A DNA stretch of 64,000 bases from Pelobacter sp. UBA6093. GTDB lineage: Bacteria; Desulfobacterota; Desulfuromonadia; Desulfuromonadales; Syntrophotaleaceae. Below are positions 37,518 to 46,180 of the stretch, one piece after another. The notes under the pieces were generated by a model that saw only the letters and a program-made list of their open reading frames with translations, did not search any database and was not told where the DNA came from. Numbering within the stretch: the first letter of the stretch is position 1; each line of letters starts with the position of its first letter. The stretch is from positions 1-64,000 of the forward strand of contig DIWZ01000024.1 of NCBI GenBank assembly GCA_002435955.1, written 5' to 3'. The translations under genes and the position numbers were made by a program.

Positions 37518-37536
37518 ATTGAAAATCATTTTCAAT
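37518..37536. promoter_or_regulatory. Fur-box-like palindrome before the ferritin-like gene
   Basis: A perfect 19-base palindrome, ATTGAAAATCATTTTCAAT, similar in size and base content to Fur boxes (GATAATGATAATCATTATC type). It lies about 150 bases upstream of the ferritin-like gene at 37685 and after the preceding terminator, in a promoter position. Binding by Fur is inferred from the sequence and the gene. Confidence 0.65.
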
Positions 37537-37684
37537 AATACCGGCTATCTGTCGGATGTCCCTGATTCAGGCATCGGAACTGATTTCCCGATGTCCGGCA
37601 GTGTGTCCTTAAGTCGAAGGGTGTCCTTCCCCGAAATAAACCCCAGGGGAAGCGCGGCAGGGCTTCTTCGCAAAGGAGTCAAAC

Positions 37685-38194
37685 ATGAATATTTTCGAGT
37701 TTGCCTTGCAGATGGAAACAGAGGCCTCCGAGGTTTACGCAGACCTGGCTCGGAAGGTGGTCGAGAAAGGCCCGAAACGCATATTTACCGATCTGGCTTC
37801 GGACCATATGGACCAGCGGCGGTCCATTGAGCGCATGCGAGCTGCCTGCGGAAAGTCGTCCGGCCTGAACCGGCAGAATCTGGAAGAGGGCGCCATTCCC
37901 TGGCACCGACAACCGCCGGGGATCGCCATGATGGCTGATGTCGATGATGAGGAGGCGTACCGTCTGGCCTTGGAGCTGGAGGAAGAGGAGTTCCATTGCT
38001 ATGAGGAACTGCTGGAGCATTCGCGAGCCAAGGAGGCGAAGCGGATCCTGCAGCAGATCACCGAAGAGGAGGGACGACTTCTTGACCAGTACCGGGAGCT
38101 TTATGACTTCATCAACGCACCCAACCAGTATCTGGCCTGGGGCGAGTTCAGCAACCTGGATGAATACCATCAGTTCGGTCGGGATGTTGATTAA
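37685..38194 (+). CDS. ferritin-like/rubrerythrin-family protein
   Basis: A 169-residue helical protein of the ferritin-like superfamily. Glu-rich helices match rubrerythrin-type iron sites: MNIFEFALQMETEASEVYADLA for helix A, DLASDHMDQRRSIERM for helix B, LALELEEEEFHCYEELL for helix C and a final IL-QITEEEGRLLDQYREL helix. No rubredoxin (CxxC) domain is present. It probably stores or oxidises iron or handles peroxide. AAAGGAG before the ATG. A Fur-like box lies upstream, which fits iron control. Exact family and partner are not certain. Confidence 0.82.
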   Translation: MNIFEFALQMETEASEVYADLARKVVEKGPKRIFTDLASDHMDQRRSIERMRAACGKSSGLNRQNLEEGAIPWHRQPPGIAMMADVDDEEAYRLALELEEEEFHCYEELLEHSRAKEAKRILQQITEEEGRLLDQYRELYDFINAPNQYLAWGEFSNLDEYHQFGRDVD

Positions 38195-38253
38195 GCCAGT
38201 GTCTGTCCTGGAAAGATGCGTTTCTGTCTGTTGGTAACAAAACAGAGCTAAAA

Positions 38254-38304
38254 AACATCAAGCCCCGTAAGGATCCATAAATGGTCTGCGCGGGGCTTGA
38301 TGTT
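38254..38304. terminator. long-stem terminator between the ferritin-like gene and the Tol-Pal operon
   Basis: A 14-base perfect stem (38254-38267 with 38291-38304). A-rich and T-rich flanks allow use from either side, since the ferritin-like gene and the minus-strand tol-pal operon converge here. Confidence 0.8.
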
Positions 38305-38399
38305 AATTTTAAATTTTAGATTAATGAGACTCTGAAAAACTGCAGGATCTTTTCAATATCCAGAGCAAACGGCCCGCTGAAGGCAGTCTCTTTATATGG

Positions 38400-39200
38400 C
38401 TACTTGCCCAGAGTTTTAAGCCGCTGCTTGGCGGTGGCGGCTTCGTCGGACAAGGGGAAACTCTTGGTCAGTTTTTCCAGGATCGCACGCGCGCTTTGGC
38501 GGTCGCCCAGTTGCTCGAAGGTCAGCGCTTGTTTGAGATAGGCGGAGGCGGCTTTGGGATGATCGCCGTAGCGGCGGATGACTTCCTCGAATTGCAGGAT
38601 GGCTTTTTCATATTCCTTTTCGCCGAGATACGATTCCCCTATCCAGTAGGCCGCGTTCGGTGCCAAGGCATGGCTCGGATTTTTTTGCAGAAAGCTTTCC
38701 AGCTGTTTGCGGCCGTTGGCGTACTGCTGTTGTTTGCGGATCAAGTCCACGGCTTGCAAATAGATGGTTTCAGGCTGTGTCGGTGTCGCTGCAGCGGCCT
38801 GGGTTGCAGGGGCGGTGCGGGTGGTACCTGCGGACAATTGTGTTTCCAGGGCGTTGATGCGCAGCCCAAGATCGTCGCGGATCAAGGCCAGTTCTTCCTG
38901 TGACTCATTGCGCTGTCGGTCAAGATCGGAGAAGCGGCCGCTGATGCTCTGAAGTTCAAGCCGCAGGTTGTCCAGATCCGCTTGGGTTTTCGCCTGTTGT
39001 TGGGTCAGGGTATCCAGGCGTTGGCGGGTTTGTCCGACCCGGTCGGATTGCAGGGAGGCAAGGTCCCGTTCAGTAGCGGCCAGACGGCGTTTCATTTCAG
39101 TCAGGTCGCGGCTCATGGCCAATTCCTGCTGGGAGGCAAGGCAGCCTGTCAGCATGGCCTGCAGTGCCAGGAACAACACAACGGTTTTAACGTTTTTCAT
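38400..39200 (-). CDS. cpoB: Tol-Pal system protein CpoB/YbgF
   Basis: A 266-residue lipoprotein-like protein with a lipobox (LTGC at about residues 17-20), a coiled-coil region rich in Gln and Arg (about 25-115), and a C-terminal TPR domain (about 145-266). It coordinates peptidoglycan synthesis with outer-membrane constriction through the Tol complex. Last gene of the tol-pal operon. In E. coli CpoB is not lipidated; here the lipobox suggests it is. Confidence 0.88.
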   Translation of the reverse strand: MKNVKTVVLFLALQAMLTGCLASQQELAMSRDLTEMKRRLAATERDLASLQSDRVGQTRQRLDTLTQQQAKTQADLDNLRLELQSISGRFSDLDRQRNESQEELALIRDDLGLRINALETQLSAGTTRTAPATQAAAATPTQPETIYLQAVDLIRKQQQYANGRKQLESFLQKNPSHALAPNAAYWIGESYLGEKEYEKAILQFEEVIRRYGDHPKAASAYLKQALTFEQLGDRQSARAILEKLTKSFPLSDEAATAKQRLKTLGK

Positions 39201-39227
39201 GACAATCGATCCTCATTTTTTGAGGGT

Positions 39228-39252
39228 GGCGGGTCGGCCTGGCCGACCCGCC
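39228..39252. other. strong hairpin between pal and cpoB
   Basis: A 12-base perfect inverted repeat GGCGGGTCGGCC/GGCCGACCCGCC with a single base between the arms. It has no T-run in the pal-to-cpoB direction, so it is more likely a processing or stabilising structure than a terminator. Confidence 0.6.
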
Positions 39253-39269
39253 ATGGACAAAATTCTCGA

Positions 39270-39833
39270 TCAGGGCATGACTTTGAATTCGGCACGCCGG
39301 TTCATGGCGAAGGCGGCTTCGGTCTGGGCCGGGTCGAGAGGCATTTCCTCACCGTAGGAAATAACGCTCAGGCGATCCGCGGCGATTCCCATGGATTCAA
39401 GGTACTTCTGGGTAGCCAGGGCACGACGCTCACCCAGGGCCAGGTTGTATTCATCCGAACCACGCTCGTCGCAGTAACCTTCGATGCGCACTTTCAGGTC
39501 GGAGTTGGTTTTGAGATAGTTTGCGTTGTTGACCAGAATGGCCTGCGCCTCGGGGCTCAGGTCGTAACGGTCATAGTTGAAGTAGATGCGTTCCAGGGAA
39601 GAAACGGCTTGAGGCGTTGACATGGCGCTTTCATCACCAATCATGCTTTCGCCAACACCAGTCTCACCAGCGCCCATCTCTTCAACACCCTGAGCAGTCT
39701 GCATTGCGCCTGCCTGATCCTCTCCTGCTGCGGTTGTTGCGGCCGGTTTTTTGGCACAGCCTACCGCCAGCATGGCAGCAAAGACCACCATCAACAACAC
39801 CTGCATCGAAATCCGAATACCTCCGCGTTTCAT
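39270..39833 (-). CDS. pal: peptidoglycan-associated lipoprotein Pal
   Basis: A 187-residue lipoprotein with a signal peptide ending at the lipobox AVGC, a low-complexity linker, and an OmpA-like peptidoglycan-binding domain: YFNYDRYDLSPEAQAIL, and the EGYCDERGSDEYNLALGERRA motif that binds diaminopimelate. It anchors the outer membrane to peptidoglycan. The ATG at 39833 has AAAGGAG upstream; an in-frame start further upstream is not supported. Follows tolB in the operon. Confidence 0.93.
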   Translation of the reverse strand: MKRGGIRISMQVLLMVVFAAMLAVGCAKKPAATTAAGEDQAGAMQTAQGVEEMGAGETGVGESMIGDESAMSTPQAVSSLERIYFNYDRYDLSPEAQAILVNNANYLKTNSDLKVRIEGYCDERGSDEYNLALGERRALATQKYLESMGIAADRLSVISYGEEMPLDPAQTEAAFAMNRRAEFKVMP

Positions 39834-39997
39834 GGTTTTGCTCCTTTTACATTGACAAATGGGGTTGAAGAACAAAAAACAACTTCGGGGACATCCCGAA
39901 GAGCTGAACTATGGGTTGATTAAAAAGGTCATATTTTTCAGAACGGGCCCATTATACTTAAGTGCATAAAAAAAAAATAGAGGGAATCGTATGCGCC

Positions 39998-41290
39998 TCA
40001 GCGTTGGCGGGACCATGCCGGATGCTGACTTTGTCCGCCCGAGGAGGAGATCCTCTGTATCCCGGTGCCGTCGGCCCGCATGATGTAGATACCCCTGCCA
40101 CCATGCTGATCGGATGAGTATACCAGAAACCTTGCGTCCGGGCTCCAGCGCGGATGTTCCTTGTTGCCGGGGCCGAATGTCAGGCGGCGTTCGTCGGTAC
40201 CGTCAGGCTTGATGGTATAGATATCGAACACGCTGCCTTCCTGCCGGGTAAAGGCGATGCGGTCGCCCTCCGGGCTCCAGGCCGGGGTGGCGTAGTACTT
40301 GCCGTTGCCGCTGATCCGCCTGGTCTGGCCGCTGAGCAGATCCATAACGAAAAGATGCGGATTACCCTGGCGGTCGGAGACAAAAACGATGCGGTCGCCG
40401 GCCGGACTCCAGCTCGGGTCGACATCGATACCCCAGTGGTTGGTAAGCCGGCGCCGCTTACTGCCGTCGGTACCCAGAAGCATCAGTTCCGGATTCCCGC
40501 TACCCGATTGGGTTAATGCAATTTCACGCCCATCCGGTCTGTAACGTGCGGAAATATTCAAGCCCTTTTGAGAAGACAAGCGGGCTTCCTGGCCTGTTCC
40601 CAGATCTTTGCGATAGAGGTCGGGATTGCCGGGGCGATACGAAGTAAAAGTAACTTCCCGGCCATTGGGTGAAAAATCAGGATTGAGGACAATGGAACGA
40701 TGGTCCGTCAGGCGCAACGAATTGGCACCATCGGAATCCATCAGGTAGAGTTCTTTATGACCGGTGCGATTGTCGATGTAGGCGATACGCGAGCTGAACG
40801 GGCCTTCCTTGCCGGTAACGCTTTTGAGGATCTGATCGACGAATTTATGCGCCATGGTGCGCACGTCCTCCTGGGTCCCGGAGTAACTCCGTCCGGTGAG
40901 CAGTCGCCTGTGAACAACGTCGTACAGCCGGAATTCGACCAGCAGTCGACCTCCCTGCATGCGATAGCCGCCCTTGATCAGTATCTCGGTCCCCAGCAGG
41001 CTCCACTGATTGAAATCGACCTGGGTGCTGGTCAGACCCGGGCGCCGGGCATCGTCCAGAAACGATGCGGGGTCGAGCTGGCGAAACAGGCCCGACATGT
41101 CGAGGTCATGGCTTACGACCTCGCGCAATTCCCTGGCCACGGCGGGCAACGGGAGCCCGGAAAGAGGTAGCAGCTCAGTGTTGGCTACAGCGATGGACTG
41201 CTGGCCGGGGGCACGAACCTCTATCTGTGCCATGGCGGCGGTCGCCGACAGGCAGAGCAGGGCGAACAACAGGGTTACGAGACGGCGCAT
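39998..41290 (-). CDS. tolB: Tol-Pal system beta-propeller protein TolB
   Basis: A 430-residue periplasmic protein with a signal peptide ending in AMAQ, an N-terminal alpha/beta domain and a six-bladed beta-propeller of repeats such as LYLMDSDGANSLRLT, PDFSPNGREVTF and HPRWSPDARFLVY. It binds Pal and TolA. The ATG at 41290 directly precedes the signal peptide; the frame is open upstream but overlaps the tolA end. Only 4 bases separate it from the tolA stop. Confidence 0.93.
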   Translation of the reverse strand: MRRLVTLLFALLCLSATAAMAQIEVRAPGQQSIAVANTELLPLSGLPLPAVARELREVVSHDLDMSGLFRQLDPASFLDDARRPGLTSTQVDFNQWSLLGTEILIKGGYRMQGGRLLVEFRLYDVVHRRLLTGRSYSGTQEDVRTMAHKFVDQILKSVTGKEGPFSSRIAYIDNRTGHKELYLMDSDGANSLRLTDHRSIVLNPDFSPNGREVTFTSYRPGNPDLYRKDLGTGQEARLSSQKGLNISARYRPDGREIALTQSGSGNPELMLLGTDGSKRRRLTNHWGIDVDPSWSPAGDRIVFVSDRQGNPHLFVMDLLSGQTRRISGNGKYYATPAWSPEGDRIAFTRQEGSVFDIYTIKPDGTDERRLTFGPGNKEHPRWSPDARFLVYSSDQHGGRGIYIMRADGTGIQRISSSGGQSQHPAWSRQR

Positions 41291-41294
41291 AATG

Positions 41295-42167
41295 TTAATC
41301 CATAAGGTCTTTGAGGTTGAAAACAACATCGAACTGCAATGTCCTGCCGGGTTTGAAAGGCAGGGTCTTGGTCTTAAGGATAGTCTTTTTGAGCGAATCG
41401 TCAAAGGCCGCATCGCCAGAAGAATCGATGAACCGGTAGTTGGTCAGGGTGCCGTCGGCACTGTAAGTCACCTGCACGGTAGCCTGAAGGTCGCGACGTG
41501 TGACCTGGTATTTGGACAGGCTCCAGTTTTCTTTGTAAAATGCCTGCAGCCAGGTTTGCTGGTCCACGCCGATTTCATCACCGGTACCATCCGGCATGCC
41601 CAGGGGGGCGCCGGAGCCGCTGCCGGAGGTATCATCGCCTGACAGTGCGGCAATTTTGCCTTTTAAGGCGGCCAGTTCCTGCGCTCGTTGCTGGCTCTGG
41701 CGCATAGCGGCCATTTTTTCCTGGACGCTCTGGTAGCCGCTTGGGGCAGAATCGGATGGCTTGGCGTCCTGTTTGGCGGGTTTTAGGCCCGGTTTTGTAG
41801 AGGTCGGCTGTGGCGTAGCGGTCGGTTGTGGCGTAGTCGGTTTGCTGGCAACCTGCGTTGGTTTTGATTCGCTGGGCTTCGGTTCAGGTGCCGGCTGAGG
41901 TGTGGGTTGCGACACCTGGGCGGGCGCTGTGGGTTTGGCCGCAGCTTTGGCTTTGGGGGCAGGCCCGCCGTCAGGGCGTCCGGCCTGGGGGTTGAGAACC
42001 GGCATTTTGGTCAGATCCACGTAATAGACCGGGCGTCGTTCGTGCTGTTTTCCACCGGAAAGAACCCCGGAAAACAGCACGAACACCAGCATATGCAGGG
42101 CAAGGGAAATGGCCAGCAACCAAAACAGATTCGGTTCATTACGGGGTGGAAACGATGGTGTTGTCAC
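41295..42167 (-). CDS. tolA: TolA/TonB-type energy transducer of the Tol system
   Basis: A 290-residue protein with one N-terminal membrane anchor (LFWLLAISLALHMLVFVLF), a long Pro/Lys/Thr/Gln-rich periplasmic region (about 65-160) and a C-terminal TolA/TonB-like domain ending with the LPFKPGRTLQFDVVFNL strand. Position between tolR and tolB and the SHLV-like anchor support TolA. No ATG lies in frame near the anchor; I use the GTG at 42167, with AAGG upstream, as the best start. The exact start is uncertain. Confidence 0.82.
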   Translation of the reverse strand: MTTPSFPPRNEPNLFWLLAISLALHMLVFVLFSGVLSGGKQHERRPVYYVDLTKMPVLNPQAGRPDGGPAPKAKAAAKPTAPAQVSQPTPQPAPEPKPSESKPTQVASKPTTPQPTATPQPTSTKPGLKPAKQDAKPSDSAPSGYQSVQEKMAAMRQSQQRAQELAALKGKIAALSGDDTSGSGSGAPLGMPDGTGDEIGVDQQTWLQAFYKENWSLSKYQVTRRDLQATVQVTYSADGTLTNYRFIDSSGDAAFDDSLKKTILKTKTLPFKPGRTLQFDVVFNLKDLMD

Positions 42168-42210
42168 AGTCGTATCGGCCTTTGCGGCATGGTGAGGTAT
42201 GTTAATGCGG

Positions 42211-42645
42211 TCAATGGTTTTTGGCCGGTTCCGGCGGTTGCGAAACCATGCCCAGTCTGTCGATGCCGGCTCCCTTGATGGCGGCCATGACCTGCACGAC
42301 TTTGCCGTAAGCAACATCACGGTCGGCCTGCAGAAGGACTTCCTTGTCCTTCCGGCCTTCCATGATCTGGCGCAGCACCGGCATCAGCTTGTCGGGGCCG
42401 GGAATACGGGTCTTGCCAATGGAGATGGCCCCGTCCTTCTCGACAGTTACCACCAGTGGTTCTTTGCCCGCGGTCAGCCCGGGGGCATCGGATACTTCCG
42501 GCAGATTGACTTCCACGCCCTGCTCGAGCATCGGCGCCGTTACCATGAAGATGATCAGCAGGACCAGCATGACGTCGACCAACGGGGTGACGTTGATTTG
42601 CGACAAAGTGGAGCGTGATGATCCGTTGCGTTGGCCTACTTCCAT
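42211..42645 (-). CDS. tolR: Tol-Pal system protein TolR
   Basis: A 144-residue ExbD/TolR-family protein with one N-terminal membrane segment (SQINVTPLVDVMLVLLIIFMV) carrying the conserved Asp of the LVDVMLVLLIIFM motif, and a periplasmic domain. It forms the ion-conducting motor with TolQ. The start has GGAG five bases before. The tolQ stop precedes it by only a base, so the genes are coupled. Confidence 0.93.
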   Translation of the reverse strand: MEVGQRNGSSRSTLSQINVTPLVDVMLVLLIIFMVTAPMLEQGVEVNLPEVSDAPGLTAGKEPLVVTVEKDGAISIGKTRIPGPDKLMPVLRQIMEGRKDKEVLLQADRDVAYGKVVQVMAAIKGAGIDRLGMVSQPPEPAKNH

Positions 42646-42646
42646 G

Positions 42647-43318
42647 TCAGCTCCTTCGCAGCATGCGGCCGACGATATTGAGGAATTCCTGGCAGAAGCT
42701 GTCCATGTCGCCGGTCAGGACATTGACCTTACTGACAAAGTGGTTGTAAGCCACAACCGCGGGGATGGCGGCTACCAGGCCGATGGCGGTGGCGACCAGA
42801 GCCTCGGAAATCCCGGGGGCAACGACCGCCAGCGAGGCGCTGCCGGTTTTTCCAATGCCGATAAACGAGTCCATGATCCCCCACACGGTACCGAACAGGC
42901 CGATGAACGGCGCGGTGGAACCGGTAGTCGCCAGAAACGGCAGATACCGTTCCAGTCGCTGGGTTTCCTGGTTTGTGGCGCGCCGCAAGGCCCGGGCGAC
43001 ATTGTCCGCCTGACCCAATTCCGCACTGAACAGGGCCGGTTCCTCGCTGGTGGTTTCGCGCTGGTTGCGCATCAGCTCCTGATAACCGTCCCGGAACAGC
43101 ACCGCCGTCGGGGCATGAGGGAAATCTTTCAGGCTTTTGCTGATGGCGTCCAGTCGACGCTTGTTCCAGAAAAATTGCTGAAACCGCTGCGAGTCGCCAA
43201 TCGCGCCATAGATGACCCGGAACTTCAGAAAAATGATAGCCCAGGAAAGCAGGGAAAAACCGATAAGTATCAGCAGGACCAGTTTAACCACCAGTCCGGC
43301 GTCGGCAATCAGTTCCAA
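42647..43318 (-). CDS. tolQ: Tol-Pal system protein TolQ
   Basis: A 223-residue ExbB/TolQ-family motor protein with three membrane segments: an N-terminal one (about 10-30), and two in the second half around the GLFGTVWGIMDSFIGIG and VATAIGLVAAIPAVVAYN motifs. It uses the proton motive force to drive TolA. The start codon is TTG, seven bases after GGAGG; this is supported by the ribosome site and the family N terminus. First gene of tolQ-tolR-tolA-tolB-pal-cpoB. Confidence 0.93.
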   Translation of the reverse strand: MELIADAGLVVKLVLLILIGFSLLSWAIIFLKFRVIYGAIGDSQRFQQFFWNKRRLDAISKSLKDFPHAPTAVLFRDGYQELMRNQRETTSEEPALFSAELGQADNVARALRRATNQETQRLERYLPFLATTGSTAPFIGLFGTVWGIMDSFIGIGKTGSASLAVVAPGISEALVATAIGLVAAIPAVVAYNHFVSKVNVLTGDMDSFCQEFLNIVGRMLRRS

Positions 43319-43512
43319 GATGTTACCTCCATATGTAGGGACGAAATCCGAAAAGTGCTTCCGTAAAAGAGTTTACACCGAAAACGCGTAGATTATTCCT
43401 GAACCTTCAATCCAAGTCAACTGGCATCAGCACAATGTCCAGTGTGCGTGACCACGGACTTGTGTCTCCCGGCTGAACCGGTATGCTCATAGTAAATAGC
43501 AAGGAGGATGCC

Positions 43513-44724
43513 ATGCTATCATTGGCACAAATCCGGGAGGCTGCAACTGTGCTGCAGGGCAAGTTCCGTCGTACGGAGCTGATTCACTCCCAGTTTTTTT
43601 CTCAGCTGATTGGTACGCCGGTCTATTTCAAGTGTGAGAACCTGCAGCGCTCCGGTTCGTTCAAGGTGCGCGGGGCTTGTAATTTCATGAGTCGACAGTC
43701 AGCGAGTCATCTTGCGGCGGGGGTTGTAACCGCTTCCGCCGGCAATCATGCCCAGGGAGTGGCCCTTTCTGCATCGCGCATGGGGGTGACGGCTACGGTG
43801 GTTATGCCGGAAAACACGCCGCTGGTCAAAGTGCAGGCCACCCGAGGGTACGGGGCTCGAGTATTATTGCGCGGTGCAGTGTTTGACGAGGCCCTGGAGG
43901 AGGCCCTGCGTCTGGAAAAATCACAAGGTCTGCTTTACGTGCCGGCGTTTGACGATTTATTGATCATGGCCGGACAGGGGACGGTGGGGCTGGAGATCGT
44001 CGAAGATCTGCCCGATGTCGATACGGTATTGGTGCCTGTCGGCGGCGGGGGCCTGGTTGCAGGGGTGGCAACCGCCATCAAGGCGCTCAGGCCTGCCGCG
44101 CAAATCATCGGAGTGGAGGCCGAGATGGCAGCCGCGGCTCTGGCCTCGCGCCGTCAGGGGCGCATCGTCAGATTGCCTGGTGCCCATTCGCTGGCCGACG
44201 GCATTGCCCTTAAGTGTATCGGCGAGCAAACCTTCCCGATTATTGAATCCTTGGTCGACGAGCTGGTGACGGTCAGTGAAGAAGAGATTGCACAGGCTAT
44301 CGTCGAGCTCATGGAAAAGACCCATCTGGTGGTAGAAGGTGCCGGCGCTGTCGGGGTGGCGGCCTTGCTGCATGCCGCGCGTCCACTGGTACGCGGGCAC
44401 ACCGTTTGTTTGTTGTCGGGAGGCAACATCGATGTGCAGACCATTGCCAAGGTGGTAGACCGAGGGCTGGTGGCGGCCGGTCGTTATCTCAAACTACGGG
44501 TAGAACTCAACGATGCACCGGGAGCTTTGGGACGCTTGGCGCTTTTACTGGGCCAATGCCGTGCCAATATCTATCGTGTCAGCCATGACCGGCATCATAT
44601 CGATGTCCCGATGGGGCGGGCCGAGGTTCATCTGGAACTGGAGACCCGCGGGCCGGAGCATGTCCGGGAGATCCTGGCTGCGCTTGAAAAGGCTGCCTAC
44701 CGGGTGGTGGGTGTGGATAGCTGA
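43513..44724 (+). CDS. ilvA: threonine ammonia-lyase
   Basis: A 403-residue PLP enzyme that converts threonine to 2-oxobutanoate. The PLP Lys51 is in RSGSFKVRGA; the SAGNHAQGVA substrate loop and the GGGGLVAGVA phosphate-binding loop follow. The C terminus (about 325-403) is a single ACT-like regulatory domain. One ACT-like domain and this length resemble the short TdcB/IlvA form. I start at ATG 43513 with AAGGAGG upstream; an ATG 30 bases earlier is poorer. A Ser-specific activity cannot be excluded. Confidence 0.9.
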   Translation: MLSLAQIREAATVLQGKFRRTELIHSQFFSQLIGTPVYFKCENLQRSGSFKVRGACNFMSRQSASHLAAGVVTASAGNHAQGVALSASRMGVTATVVMPENTPLVKVQATRGYGARVLLRGAVFDEALEEALRLEKSQGLLYVPAFDDLLIMAGQGTVGLEIVEDLPDVDTVLVPVGGGGLVAGVATAIKALRPAAQIIGVEAEMAAAALASRRQGRIVRLPGAHSLADGIALKCIGEQTFPIIESLVDELVTVSEEEIAQAIVELMEKTHLVVEGAGAVGVAALLHAARPLVRGHTVCLLSGGNIDVQTIAKVVDRGLVAAGRYLKLRVELNDAPGALGRLALLLGQCRANIYRVSHDRHHIDVPMGRAEVHLELETRGPEHVREILAALEKAAYRVVGVDS

Positions 44725-45374
44725 GCGGGCATTGACCCGGCAAGCAGTTGGGACGCCAACCGGGCAGTGGCGCTGGCAGGCGACCGCCGTATGAGTTGTC
44801 GCAGACTGGCGACATCGTCCACATCGTGCCACCCGGGTAGTTCCTGACATTTCAACTGTAGCTCTGCCAGTTTTCTGCGGGTGGCGGATAGCACCTCTCC
44901 GGTACTCCAGGGGATGTTTGTGAATAGCGCCGGGGCGGGTTGGCGCAGGCCGATAAGGACATAACCGCCGTCGGTTGCCGGCGCCAGAACCACATCGTGT
45001 CTGGCCAATGCGCAAAATGCCTGCCGGATGAGGGACACCGGCAGGTCAGGGCTGTCGGAGCCGATGATCACCACCTGTTGCGCCCCGTCGGCAAACCGGG
45101 AGGCAAAAGCCTGCGTCAGGCGTTCACCGAGGTGGTCGCCGGTCTGCTCCGCCAGATGCACATCAGGGAAAGCCCGGCTGAAGAATTGACGCTGTCCCTG
45201 GTAAAACAGCCAGGCGCACCAGTCCTCCTGCTCTGCCAGACGCACGGTTTCCCGCAGGCAGCAGTGATACAGACGGGCGGCCTGTGCAGGTGTCAGCGGC
45301 GGGCAGAGCCGGGTTTTCACCCGACCCGGCAGCGGCTGTTTGGCAAAGATCCCCAGGACCGCACGGTTGTTCAT
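44697..45374 (-). CDS. TIGR04282/DUF2064-type glycosyltransferase-like protein
   Basis: A 225-residue nucleotide-diphospho-sugar-transferase-like protein. The N-terminal AVLGIFAKQPLPGRVKTRLCP motif, the VVIIGSDSPDLP acidic motif and the ATDGGYVLIGL segment are those of the family annotated as arsenosugar biosynthesis glycosyltransferase. Activity on arsenosugars is shown for few members, so a general function is safer. Its ATG overlaps the stop of folE2 (ATGA), making it the third gene of queC-folE2-orf; its 3' end overlaps ilvA by 28 bases, convergently. Confidence 0.8.
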   Translation of the reverse strand: MNNRAVLGIFAKQPLPGRVKTRLCPPLTPAQAARLYHCCLRETVRLAEQEDWCAWLFYQGQRQFFSRAFPDVHLAEQTGDHLGERLTQAFASRFADGAQQVVIIGSDSPDLPVSLIRQAFCALARHDVVLAPATDGGYVLIGLRQPAPALFTNIPWSTGEVLSATRRKLAELQLKCQELPGWHDVDDVASLRQLIRRSPASATARLASQLLAGSMPAQLSTPTTR

Positions 45375-46180
45375 GGCCACGCGGGATTTTCAGTGCCCTC
45401 GGTGTGGGGCGGAGACTCGACCATGGCATAGGCCGAATGATTGTGGATCGATTCGAAGTTCTCGCATTCCACCCGGAACCAGGTAATCTCCGGTGCCGAC
45501 TTGAGCTTGAGGGTGACCGCACGCACGATATCTTCCACGAACATGGGATTGTCATAGGCCTGCTCGGTGACGGCCTTTTCATCCTCCCGTTTGAGCAGCG
45601 CGTAGACCGGGGCGCTGCCGCATTCCTCGATCCAGCTGATGAGATCCTCGATCCAGATGAATTTGTTCATGCGCACCTCCACCTTGACCGAGCTGCGCTG
45701 ATTGTGGGCGCCGCGTTCGCTGATCTCCCGCGAGCAGGGGCACAGGGCGGTCAGCGGGACTTCCACCGCCAGCACGAAGTCCTTTTCCTCCGCCAGGGTG
45801 CCGCGCAGGCAGCAGCGATATTCCATGAGGCTACGGGCCTTGGAAACCGGCGCCTGCTTTTCGATGAAGTAGGGGAAATCCATCTCGATATGGGCGCAGG
45901 ACGCATCCAGCCGGTCTTTCATCTCCTGCAGCAGGCCACCCATGTTACGCATGGTGATTTCGCCCCGATACTGGTTGAGGATCTCCACAAACCGGCTCAT
46001 GTGGGTGCCCTTGAAGTGGTGGGGCAGATCGACGTACATGTTGATGCGGGCTACCGTGTGCTGTTGGTCTTTGTTCTTATCCATGACCACGATGGGATAA
46101 CGGATATCCTTGACGCCAACTTTGTCGATGGCGATGTTACGCGTGTCGCGCTCCATTTGCATATCGCGCATGCGGCTCAT
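45371..46180 (-). CDS. folE2: GTP cyclohydrolase FolE2
   Basis: A 269-residue type IB GTP cyclohydrolase, making dihydroneopterin triphosphate for folate or for queuosine. Family features are the LCPCSREIS segment, whose Cys binds the metal, and the DIRYPIVVMDKN N-terminal region. Unlike zinc-dependent FolE, FolE2 can use other metals. It overlaps queC by 4 bases (ATGA) and is followed by a DUF2064 gene. Its pairing with queC suggests service to the preQ0/queuosine pathway, though folate is also possible. Confidence 0.93.
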   Translation of the reverse strand: MSRMRDMQMERDTRNIAIDKVGVKDIRYPIVVMDKNKDQQHTVARINMYVDLPHHFKGTHMSRFVEILNQYRGEITMRNMGGLLQEMKDRLDASCAHIEMDFPYFIEKQAPVSKARSLMEYRCCLRGTLAEEKDFVLAVEVPLTALCPCSREISERGAHNQRSSVKVEVRMNKFIWIEDLISWIEECGSAPVYALLKREDEKAVTEQAYDNPMFVEDIVRAVTLKLKSAPEITWFRVECENFESIHNHSAYAMVESPPHTEGTENPAWP

